DNA from: CAZEAP01 sp964510315
GTDB lineage: Bacteria > Planctomycetota > Brocadiia > SM23-32
Direction of reading: 5' to 3'
DNA: 64,000 nt
Assembly (NCBI GenBank): GCA_964510315.1
Contig: CAZEAP010000020.1
Span: 9,771 to 73,770, forward strand
The translations under genes were made by a program, and so were the position numbers. The notes beneath the pieces were generated by a model, which ran no database searches, was not told the DNA's origin, and worked only from the letters and a program-made list of their open reading frames with translations. Below are positions 57,278 through 64,000 of the stretch, piece by piece; the stretch's first letter is position 1, and the number at the start of each line of letters is the position of its first letter.

Positions 57278-58837
57278 TCAAGCGTGGGAGATGCGCCGGG
57301 GCATCTTACCGGCGGCTTTCATGTTGGCCTGGAGAAGTCTGTGCATCATCTCTTCTCGGACGTCGCGGGATTCAGGCTCCTCGAACAGGTTCCGCCGCTG
57401 GTGGGGGTCTCTCTCCATATCATAAAGCTCGCCGTAGTCGGCGTGGCGGTAGACCACCAGCTTCCACCCGTCGTGCACGAGCGTCTGCTGGTGCAGCTTG
57501 ACCGTCGCCAAAAAGTCCACCAGCGCCCAATCGCGGACGCACTCGGTCTCGCCGCGAATGACGGGTAGCTGGCTGACGCCCTGCACGAAAGGCGGCATCT
57601 CGACACTCGCCGCGTCGAGAAAGGTCGGCATGATGTCCACGTGGCTGAAGGCGGCGCCCGTCCGTCCGACGGCGCGCTGCTGGCCGGCGGGCCAGCGGGC
57701 GATTCCCGGCACCCTCTGGCAATCGTCGTAGGCGGCTATGCCTTTGCCCCACAGGCCGTGCCGGCCCAGCATGTCGCCGTGGTCGGAGGTGAAGATGATC
57801 AGAGTGTTCTGCAGCGCCCCCATCTCCTGCAGTTCCTCCAGAAGCCTTCCGATGAACGCGTCCGTCATGTTGCACATGCCGATATAGGCCCGGATAGCCG
57901 GTTCGGGTGCGCTGACGCGGTCGTAGCGGCCATGTGCGGGTATGTTCTTGACCGGACAATCCGGATCGATAAAGTCCCTGTCATCGCTGTCGCCCCAGTA
58001 ATTCCCGCTGAAGAAGCGACGGTAGAAGGGAGGCTTGGCTTCGATGTCGCCTTCCCGCAGGCCGCCGAGGTCAACTTCGGTCATGTCCACCTTGGAGTAA
58101 TAGGGCTCCGGGCAGACGTAGGGGGGATGCGGGTCCTGGTAGGACGCCCAGCAGAACCAGGGCTTCCCGGTCGTTTCACGTCGTCGGATCCATCGGCTCG
58201 CTTCATCGGTGATCCAGGCGGACTGCGTATGCTCCGGGTCGATGTCCCACTTCCCGGATTGAGGGCTGTCTTCCGGGACCCTTTGCCGCCGCCGGGGGTT
58301 GTGGAGGTGGTCCAGATTCAGGCCCTCCTCCTGCAGCCAGGCGCGGTAATGGGCGTTGGGCGTATGATCGCACGTGTGGCTTTGGCAGTGCCTGACAAAC
58401 TCGAACCCGCAGTATGGGCCGTCAAAGCGGTGCCAGAATTCACCTTCGGGATTCGGCCCGTCGATGGAAGGATTCCGATGCCCGGCAACGTGCTGCTCCT
58501 CCAGGTAGCGGGCGACGAAATGCGTTTTCCCGATGAGAGCCGTCCCGTAGCCGGCTGCCGTCAGCACGGACGCCACGGTGGGGCCGTCCAGGGCGGGCAC
58601 GGGTTCCATGCCGATCTGGTAAGCCCCGTGGCTGGTGGGATACTTGCCGGTGAGCATGGAGACGCGCGCCGGAGTGCAGACCGGGCTGGGGCAGTAGGCA
58701 CGGTCGAAGCAGACGCCCTGCCGGGCCAGCCGGTCGAGGTTCGGCGTACGGTAACCCGGCTCGCCGTAGAGGCTCAGCGAGTCCCATCGCTGCTGGTCGG
58801 TGGTGATGAGCAGAAGATTCGGGCGTGGATTCGCCAT
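57278..58837 (-). CDS. Type I sulfatase
   Basis: A 519-residue formylglycine-dependent sulfatase. RPNLLLITTDQQRWDSLSLYG holds the first metal ligands. PSPVCTPARVSMLTGKYP is the complete CxPxR signature, near residue 54, whose Cys is converted to formylglycine by a separate maturase not in this window. SDHGDMLGRHGLWGKG and the C-terminal LVHDGWKLVVYRHADYGELYDM complete the family pattern. No signal peptide is visible from ATG 58837. It probably removes sulfate from a sulfated glycan handled by the adjacent glycosidases, all on the same strand. Confidence 0.92.
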   Translation of the reverse strand: MANPRPNLLLITTDQQRWDSLSLYGEPGYRTPNLDRLARQGVCFDRAYCPSPVCTPARVSMLTGKYPTSHGAYQIGMEPVPALDGPTVASVLTAAGYGTALIGKTHFVARYLEEQHVAGHRNPSIDGPNPEGEFWHRFDGPYCGFEFVRHCQSHTCDHTPNAHYRAWLQEEGLNLDHLHNPRRRQRVPEDSPQSGKWDIDPEHTQSAWITDEASRWIRRRETTGKPWFCWASYQDPHPPYVCPEPYYSKVDMTEVDLGGLREGDIEAKPPFYRRFFSGNYWGDSDDRDFIDPDCPVKNIPAHGRYDRVSAPEPAIRAYIGMCNMTDAFIGRLLEELQEMGALQNTLIIFTSDHGDMLGRHGLWGKGIAAYDDCQRVPGIARWPAGQQRAVGRTGAAFSHVDIMPTFLDAASVEMPPFVQGVSQLPVIRGETECVRDWALVDFLATVKLHQQTLVHDGWKLVVYRHADYGELYDMERDPHQRRNLFEEPESRDVREEMMHRLLQANMKAAGKMPRRISHA

Positions 58838-59019
58838 GTCCGATACTCGCTCTTGAGTGCTTGTTCTCTTCCGCGCACTGCGGGAAGCGCCATCATACCG
58901 GCGCCGTCGCCCCAGAGAAAGTCTGGGCGCGCCTTTGGTGTTTGCGCTCACTGGCCAACGGATCGCGGGCCGGCCCCGCGTGGCTCGGCGATATGCCGGG
59001 GGGGCGACCCCGAGGAAGC

Positions 59020-59127
59020 TCATCGTCCATGGTTGGGCGTGCGGACCATGGAATGGCCGCCCGTGCCGGTCCAGTCGCCGCGCCATTGGTCCGCTACGAG
59101 GAGGATGATGTTCGGAGCCGTCGCCAT
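59020..59127 (-). pseudogene. N-terminal stub of a second sulfatase gene
   Basis: A 35-codon reading frame starts MATAPNIILLVADQWRGDWT and goes on through a GHSMVRTPN segment before a stop. This is the start of a sulfatase (PN-hydrophobic-DQ-RxD-GxxG-TPN). A GGGGGAAGG ribosome site remains upstream of ATG 59127. The remaining roughly 450 codons, including the CxPxR site, are absent; the 180 bp between it and the intact sulfatase show no further similarity. A deletion remnant. Confidence 0.75.
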
Positions 59128-59319
59128 CCGTCCTTCCCCCGCATAGAGTGGGGTCGATCGAGGCGGCCCCCGCTGCGGGCGGTTCTGGCCGGGTGAATGG
59201 TGGTCAACCTCAACTGCCGGGCGGCACGCTGAAGGGGGCTTGCAGGAAAGCGTCGCTCCCGAAAACGGAGAACCCGGTCCCGTGGAGTTGCGGTTACCGC
59301 AGGGCCAGCGCCGGGGCTC

Positions 59320-60360
59320 TCAGCCTTTTCCGCCGGCGCCCCTGCCCGCGCCACCGGCGGGGAATTCCTGGAAGCGCTGATACATGGTGTAAACATTCTC
59401 CGGCTTTACTCCCGGGCCAAACTCGCATAGAGCGACGACGCCCCCTGCCCGGTAGAGACAGTCGGTGATTCTGTGTACCGCTTGCGCCACCTCCCGGCGC
59501 ACGGCGCTGTGGAGATGGGTTTGGCGATCCAGCTCGCCCCAGAAAGTAAGACGACCGGCGAAACGCTCCCCAAGGTCCTCGACCCCATTCAAGAACACCT
59601 GGCAGTTCAGGGCGTCCACGCCGATCTCGATCAGGTCGGGGATGATCTCCATGATGTAGCCGTCGGAATGCATGAACACATACTTGCCGTGCTCCCGAGC
59701 GATATCGCAGAATTCCTTGTAGCGGGGTTTGAAGGTTCGGCGCCACTGCTCCGGGGAGATGAGCAGGTTATCCTGGCCGCCCCAATCGTCGGCGAAGATC
59801 AGCCCGTCTACTTCGGTCCCCGCCCACAGCTCAAACCAGTCCCGGTAGAAGCTTTGCATCCGATCCATCAGCGCAAATAACTCCGGCGGACGTGCCGCCA
59901 GGTCGAGGAAAACGTTTTCGCTCTTGCGCATGAACTGGAGCCGCTCGAAGGTGGCGGACATCCAGGGGCTGAGTACGAAACGGTCGGTCTCACGGCAAAA
60001 CGCGTTGACCTGCTCCACCTCCACGGTCAGCAGTTCCCGGGGCATGCGCACCTGGTCCGCCGTCCGCAGGTCTTCCACCAGCGGTGTTCTCACTTCGCCA
60101 CTCACGCCGTCCTGGATGCTCTCGAAGATGCAGCCCCACTCATCCACATAGATACCGGCCCCGTACTTGTCGCCCCGTGTTTGCGGCGGGTCGCGGTAAG
60201 AGAATTCCGGATTCGCGATATCATCAGGGAACGCCTCCTGGATGCGTGTAACTTCCTCGGGGTGACGTCGAGTCGCCCAGGGCGTGAGCCAGAGCTGGCG
60301 GGGAATCCGCGGGGGCGCGCGAAAATCCAGTGTCCGCGTCACGATCTCATCAGGTCTCAT
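59320..60360 (-). CDS. Uroporphyrinogen decarboxylase-like (URO-D/MtaA superfamily) protein
   Basis: A 346-residue TIM barrel. RPDEIVTRTLDFRAPPRIPR and LIFADDWGGQDNLLISPEQW, then PRYKEFCDIAREHGKYVFMHSDG and LNCQVFLNG with FWGELDRQ, follow the URO-D superfamily. This branch lacks the porphyrin-specific N-terminal Arg cluster, and in bacteria of this kind it often occurs beside glycoside hydrolases. Relatives include corrinoid methyltransferases. A role in demethylating methylated sugars is an attractive guess but is not shown. The start at 60360 has GAGG 9 nt upstream. C-terminus is Gly-rich. Confidence 0.82.
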   Translation of the reverse strand: MRPDEIVTRTLDFRAPPRIPRQLWLTPWATRRHPEEVTRIQEAFPDDIANPEFSYRDPPQTRGDKYGAGIYVDEWGCIFESIQDGVSGEVRTPLVEDLRTADQVRMPRELLTVEVEQVNAFCRETDRFVLSPWMSATFERLQFMRKSENVFLDLAARPPELFALMDRMQSFYRDWFELWAGTEVDGLIFADDWGGQDNLLISPEQWRRTFKPRYKEFCDIAREHGKYVFMHSDGYIMEIIPDLIEIGVDALNCQVFLNGVEDLGERFAGRLTFWGELDRQTHLHSAVRREVAQAVHRITDCLYRAGGVVALCEFGPGVKPENVYTMYQRFQEFPAGGAGRGAGGKG

Positions 60361-60453
60361 GCGCATTTGCCTCGCAGGCAAGAACGGCCGCCCTCGACGC
60401 GCCGGTCCGTTCCCGGCATACAGGTCCCCGGGGCGCTTCGAATCTCCTGCGGA

Positions 60454-60482
60454 AGCATAGGCTGACGGCTGCGCGCCTGCAA
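60454..60482 (-). promoter_or_regulatory. Promoter of the URO-D-like gene (and possibly the cluster)
   Basis: Minus-strand TTGCAG (60477-60482), 17 bp, then TATGCT (60454-60459), giving a leader of about 85 nt. Between 60483 and 60820 I find no gene or repeat. Confidence 0.5.
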
Positions 60483-60820
60483 GTGGTGCGCGGGAAGGGG
60501 CCGTCGGACATCCTCCTGGGCGGGGTCCCCCGTCTCCGGGTGCCGTCGAACGCATGCTGGCCGCGTTCGCATGCAGCACTTAACTCTCTTCTGCTCTCTG
60601 CTAACCTGTCATCGCCAGTGCATCGGCGAGGTGTGTACATGAGAGAAAGCCCATTGTTCGCGAGACAGGCAGCCCGGTGGTAGGCGCTGCGCTGGTCTGG
60701 TCACCTGGAAGTTCAGGCCCATGGCTTTCCAATCAGCCGCCGTGCTCGAAAGCTGCGGAGAACGCATCCTTGCACGAAATACGGTGCTCGAAATATGCGA
60801 GACTCTCAGCCGGTTCGGCC

Positions 60821-60863
60821 TGAAAAAGCCCGAGCAACTTCGGTGGATGAGAGTTGCTCGGGC
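60821..60863 (-). terminator. Rho-independent terminator of tRNA-Lys
   Basis: A perfect 12 bp stem (60828-60839 with 60852-60863) and a 12-nt loop, followed on the minus strand by TTTTTCA. Confidence 0.85.
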
Positions 60864-60874
60864 AGGTTCGGCCT

Positions 60875-60949
60875 GGTACCCCCTCGGGGACTCGAACCCC
60901 GGACCTACGGATTAAGAATCCGCCGCTCTTCCAACTGAGCTAAGGGGGT
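60875..60949 (-). tRNA. tRNA-Lys (anticodon CTT), CCA encoded
   Basis: On the minus strand the acceptor ACCCCCT pairs with AGGGGGT, followed by discriminator A and an encoded CCA (60875-60877). The D arm is GCTC/GAGC, the anticodon loop TTCTTAA reads CTT, and the T arm is CGGGG-TTCGAGT-CCCCG. All stems pair, with one G-U at the base of the anticodon stem. The gene has its own promoter and terminator. Confidence 0.95.
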
Positions 60950-60984
60950 AAAGTCGGGCCGGCGGGAATCCGGCTCGGACCTGA

Positions 60985-61013
60985 TTTATATCTGGGGGCG
61001 GCCCGATTGTCAA
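60985..61013 (-). promoter_or_regulatory. Promoter of tRNA-Lys
   Basis: Minus-strand perfect TTGACA (61008-61013), 17 bp, then TATAAA (60985-60990). Transcription would begin about 28 nt before the mature 5' end. Confidence 0.8.
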
Positions 61014-61141
61014 GCATAACGCGGCGCCCTTCCCGGTAAGATGTGCCTCCGCTGGAACAGGGCTCGAAGCCATGCTACAATTCCCCGTCCAGCCCCCGGC
61101 CACGAGCCCTCTCGCAACTTCTGACCGAACGCCTGCCGTAT

Positions 61142-61759
61142 ATGCCAGAGACGGTGACCATCGTCGATTACGAGGCGGGGAATCTGACCAGCGTCCGCCT
61201 GGCGGTGGAGAAGCTGGGATGGAACGCCCTCGTGACCAAAGATCCCGAAGCGGTGCGGAGCGCGGAGCGTCTGATCTTCCCCGGTGTGGGGGCCGCTTCT
61301 GCGGCGATGGCCACGCTGCGGAAGCTGAGCCTGGCTTCCGCCCTCCGGGAATACGCCACCTCCGGACGCCCGATGCTGGGCATCTGCCTCGGGGCGCAGA
61401 TCATCCTCGAAAGCAGCCAGGAGGGTGGCGTGGACTGCCTGGGGCTTCTGGAAGGTGAGGTGCGGGGCCTGGAGGTGCCGCCCGGCGCGAAGGTCCCCCA
61501 CATGGGGTGGAACGCCGTCCGGCGGCTCGGGCCCCACCCGCTGTGGGCCGGCGTCGAGGACGGCTCGCAGTTCTACTTCGTGCACAGCTACGCACCGGTT
61601 CCAGCCGGGGAGGAGGCGGCCCTTGGGGTTACTGACTACCACGGCGAGTTCGTCAGCGCGCTCGGCCGGGGAAACGTCGCCGCCTGTCAGTTCCATCCGG
61701 AACGCAGCGGGCGCATCGGGCTGAAGGTCCTGGAGAACTTTCTCTCGTGGCGGCCCTGA
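61142..61759 (+). CDS. hisH: Imidazole glycerol phosphate synthase glutaminase subunit
   Basis: A 205-residue class I glutamine amidotransferase delivering ammonia to HisF. TIVDYEAGNLTSVRLAVEKLG opens the fold, FPGVGAASAAM is the oxyanion region, the nucleophile Cys is in GICLGAQ, and the His/Glu pair in CQFHPERSG. PHMGWNAV and YFVHSYAP are typical HisH segments. No clear ribosome site precedes ATG 61142. A TACAAT at 61076-61081 may be the -10. hisF starts 2 bp after the stop. Confidence 0.94.
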   Translation: MPETVTIVDYEAGNLTSVRLAVEKLGWNALVTKDPEAVRSAERLIFPGVGAASAAMATLRKLSLASALREYATSGRPMLGICLGAQIILESSQEGGVDCLGLLEGEVRGLEVPPGAKVPHMGWNAVRRLGPHPLWAGVEDGSQFYFVHSYAPVPAGEEAALGVTDYHGEFVSALGRGNVAACQFHPERSGRIGLKVLENFLSWRP

Positions 61760-61760
61760 G

Positions 61761-62540
61761 ATGCTGAGCAAGCGGATCATCGTGTGCCTGGACGTGCGGG
61801 AGGGCCGCACCACCAAGGGCGTGCGGTTCCAGGACAACATCGACGTCGGCGCGCCGGTGAAGATGGCCGACCGTTACTACCGGGGCGGCGTGGACGAACT
61901 GGTGTTCTACGACATCGGGGCATCCCCGGCCCGGGAAGACATTATGATCGAGGTGGTCCGTGAGGTGGCTCGCCAGGTCTTCATCCCTTTCGCCGTTGGG
62001 GGAGGTCTCCGGTCGGTCGAGGACATGCGGAAGGTCCTGCTGGCCGGAGCGGACAAGGTGAGCATCGACACCGCGGCGGTGCGCGACCCCGGTTTGATAT
62101 CGGCCGGAGCGAAGCGGTTCGGCAGCCAGTGCATCGTGCTCGGCACGCAGGCCAAATTCGTCGGCCGCTCCCCGGACATCCCCAGCGGGTATGAGGTTTA
62201 CGTGGAAGGCGCCCGGGAGGCCACCGGCATGGACGCGGTGGAATGGGCCCGGCGGGCGGAGGAGCTGGGCGCCGGGGAAATCTGCCTCAACTCCATCGAT
62301 GCCGACGGCACGCGGGACGGCTACGAACTGACCGTCACCCGCATGGTCAGCGAGGCGGTGGGCATTCCGGTCATCGCCAGCGGCGGGGCCGGCGAGCCGG
62401 AGCACCTCCGGCAGGTGCTCACCGACGGCCGCGCAGACGCCGCCCTGATCGCATCCATGGTGCACTTCCGGACGCACAGCATCCGAGAGATCAAAGGGTA
62501 TCTCGCCGAACGCGACGTGCCCGTCCGGATGAACTGGTGA
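61761..62540 (+). CDS. hisF: HisF-type cyclase subunit, paired with HisH but lacking Asp130 equivalent
   Basis: A 259-residue barrel that would form imidazole glycerol phosphate with HisH. The Asp11 equivalent is present (VCLDVREGRTTKGVRF), as are GGGLRSVEDM, NSIDADGTRDGYE (both loop Asps) and ASGGAG. However, the segment that normally reads VVAIDAK is VLGTQAK: aligning the FGSQ just before it puts Gln at the catalytic Asp130 position of the Thermotoga enzyme. The last phosphate loop, usually AASVFHF, is IASMVHF. An insert (RSPDIPSG) follows strand 5. Its operon partner hisH looks fully active. It may be a specialised or altered IGPS. Confidence 0.88.
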   Translation: MLSKRIIVCLDVREGRTTKGVRFQDNIDVGAPVKMADRYYRGGVDELVFYDIGASPAREDIMIEVVREVARQVFIPFAVGGGLRSVEDMRKVLLAGADKVSIDTAAVRDPGLISAGAKRFGSQCIVLGTQAKFVGRSPDIPSGYEVYVEGAREATGMDAVEWARRAEELGAGEICLNSIDADGTRDGYELTVTRMVSEAVGIPVIASGGAGEPEHLRQVLTDGRADAALIASMVHFRTHSIREIKGYLAERDVPVRMNW

Positions 62541-62604
62541 GGGCAGGGCGGTCGGCGGGATGCGACGTCAGAACTCCAGTTCCTCTCGACAGGTGCAGGT
62601 GGGC

Positions 62605-64000
62605 ATGACAAAGCACATCTTCGTGACCGGGGGCGTCTGTTCTTCGCTGGGCAAGGGGCTCAACTCGGCCAGTCTCGGACTTCTGCTGGAGAGCCGCGGG
62701 CTGAAGGTCCGGCTCCAGAAGCTGGACCCCTACGTCAACGTCGATCCCGGCACCATGAACCCCTACGAGCACGGGGAGGTCTACGTCACCGACGACGGGG
62801 CGGAGACCGACCTCGACCTCGGCCACTACACCCGCTTTACCAATGCGAAGGCCGACCAGGACTGCAACCTGACCACCGGCAGCGTCTACCAGAGCGTCCT
62901 CGACAAGGAGCGGCGGGGCGAATTCCTGGGCAAGACCGTGCAGATGATCCCCCACGTGACCGACGAGATAAAGGCCGGCATCCGGAAGCTGGACGCCCCG
63001 GACGTGGACGTGGCCATCAGCGAGATCGGCGGGACCGTCGGCGATATCGAGGGCCTGGTGTTCCTGGAGGCCATCCGTCAGCTCAGCCACGGCTACGGCC
63101 GCAGCAACGTGCTGTTCGTGCACCTGACCCTGGTCCCCTACCTGCGGGCGGCCCGCGAGCTGAAGACCAAACCCACCCAGCACAGCGTGGCGCGTCTGCG
63201 GGAGATCGGCATCTTCCCGGACCTGCTCATCTGCCGCGCCGAGAGACACCTCGGTCCCGACCACATAGCTAAGATCGCCCTGTTCTGCAACGTGGACGAG
63301 GAGTGCGTCATCGAGGAGCTGGACGCCAAGCCGAACATCTACCGCATCCCCATCATGCTTCACGAGCAGAACCTGGACGGGCTGATCTGTGAGCGGCTCG
63401 GCCTGGACACGCCGCCGGCCGACCTGAGCCGGTGGAAGGCCATGCTCCAGAGAATGGAGAACCCGACCTCCACCGTCGAGGTCGCCGTGGTGGGGAAGTA
63501 CATCCGCCGGCAGTCGGCCTACGAGTCCATCTACGAGGCGCTCCAGCACGGCGGAGTCGCCAATGAGGCGAGGGTCGAGGTCCGGCGGATAGAGGCCGAG
63601 GACATCGAGGAGCAGGGGGCCGAGGAGACCCTCGGAGGGGTGAGTGGCGTGCTGGTTCCCGGCGGCTTCGGTACCCGCGGCATCGAGGGGAAGGTCCTGG
63701 CCGCGCGGTGGGCGCGCGAGAACCGCGTGCCGTATTTCGGCATCTGTCTGGGTATGCAGTGCGCCGTGATCGAGTTCAGCCGCGACGTGTGCGGCCTGGA
63801 GGGTGCCAATTCGACGGAGGTGGCCAAGGACACGCCCCACCCCGTGATCAGCCTGCTGGAAGAGCAGAGAGAGGTCACCGACATGGGGGGCACCATGCGG
63901 CTGGGAGCGCAGCCATGCAGGCTCGAGGAGAATTCGGAGGCACGCCGCCTCTACGGCAGGGAGGTCGTCCACGAGCGACATCGGCACCGCTACGAGTTCA
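62605..64000 (+). CDS. pyrG: CTP synthase (3' end outside window)
   Basis: The first 465 residues of an enzyme of about 540, amidating UTP to CTP. KHIFVTGGVCSSLGKGLNSA is the synthetase P-loop region, and KLDPYVNVDPGTMNPYEHGE and EIGGTVGDIEG are diagnostic. VAVVGKYIRRQSAYESI begins the glutaminase domain, with GGFGTRGIEGK and the Cys in FGICLGMQCAVIEF. The window stops just after HERHRHRYEF, close to the catalytic His. An AGGTGG site precedes ATG 62605, 64 bp after hisF. Confidence 0.97.
   Translation, partial: MTKHIFVTGGVCSSLGKGLNSASLGLLLESRGLKVRLQKLDPYVNVDPGTMNPYEHGEVYVTDDGAETDLDLGHYTRFTNAKADQDCNLTTGSVYQSVLDKERRGEFLGKTVQMIPHVTDEIKAGIRKLDAPDVDVAISEIGGTVGDIEGLVFLEAIRQLSHGYGRSNVLFVHLTLVPYLRAARELKTKPTQHSVARLREIGIFPDLLICRAERHLGPDHIAKIALFCNVDEECVIEELDAKPNIYRIPIMLHEQNLDGLICERLGLDTPPADLSRWKAMLQRMENPTSTVEVAVVGKYIRRQSAYESIYEALQHGGVANEARVEVRRIEAEDIEEQGAEETLGGVSGVLVPGGFGTRGIEGKVLAARWARENRVPYFGICLGMQCAVIEFSRDVCGLEGANSTEVAKDTPHPVISLLEEQREVTDMGGTMRLGAQPCRLEENSEARRLYGREVVHERHRHRYEF

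Noticed and set aside
60721..60915. 64-codon + strand frame over the tRNA-Lys
   Set aside because: It runs through the tRNA gene and its terminator antisense; its tail encodes a tRNA-derived peptide.
1..64000. Phage, insertion sequence, CRISPR or integrative element
   Set aside because: No transposase, integrase, Cas gene, direct-repeat array or tRNA-associated attachment repeat was seen.

Overview
The window is GC-rich, densely coded, chromosomal-looking bacterial DNA. I see no phage, insertion sequence, CRISPR array or plasmid function. Housekeeping genes (lepA, serA, ahcY, mreB, hisH/hisF, pyrG, tsaE, thiL, a tRNA-Lys) are mixed with a large carbohydrate-degrading gene set. Most genes have strong GGAGG ribosome sites, and many are preceded by readable TTGACA/TATAAT promoters with 16-18 bp spacing, so the main sigma factor looks conventional. 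A zinc-ribbon signal peptidase, a FloA/NfeD/HEAT operon, a Hanks-type kinase, an oversized GH and sulfatase repertoire, and a uroporphyrinogen-decarboxylase-like catabolic protein fit Planctomycetota or a neighbouring uncultivated lineage. That assignment is inference.

Layout. 1-2783: end of a cupin gene and a convergent GH116 beta-glycosidase. 3069-13269: lepA, signal peptidase, GGDEF protein, L,D-transpeptidase, cyclodeaminase-like protein, phosphohexomutase and serA, all on the + strand. 13399-20030: an operon of two NfeD proteins, the flotillin FloA, a 990-residue HEAT protein and a small membrane protein. 20112-23731: alpha/beta hydrolase, MEMO/AmmB protein, protein kinase and a small membrane protein. 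23993-28510: a tightly packed operon of glycerate kinase, thiL, tsaE, an archaeosine-type tRNA-guanine transglycosylase and an Rmt/FmrO-like methyltransferase. 28529-32192: an aldo/keto-reductase stub, an orphan hisF, mreB, and a small membrane protein plus a coiled-coil protein that could replace MreC. 32745-39542: sulfatase-fold protein with Thr at the catalytic position, TIM-barrel isomerase, membrane subtilase, ahcY, and an osmoprotectant-binding protein with its two lobes in swapped order. 39554-48317: sugar-acid and polysaccharide catabolism (ManD-like dehydratase, SMP-30, SDR, six-hairpin glycosidase, heparinase II/III). 48459-52542: half-size permease, B12 radical-SAM gene with an apparent AUC start, rubrerythrin, K+ channel and PsiE. 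52570-60360: a minus-strand carbohydrate cluster (GH36-like, large six-hairpin enzyme, sulfatase, sulfatase stub, URO-D-like). 60821-64000: tRNA-Lys with its own promoter and terminator, hisH, a second hisF, and pyrG running off the end.

Most interesting points: (1) the overlapping archaeal-type TGT and Rmt-like methyltransferase next to tsaE, a candidate undescribed RNA-modification pair; (2) the circularly permuted substrate-binding protein; (3) two HisF paralogues, where the one paired with HisH lacks the catalytic Asp130 equivalent and the orphan keeps it; (4) the AUC-start radical-SAM gene; (5) two short N-terminal gene stubs that keep their ribosome sites. All family calls come from reading motifs; no database search was run.
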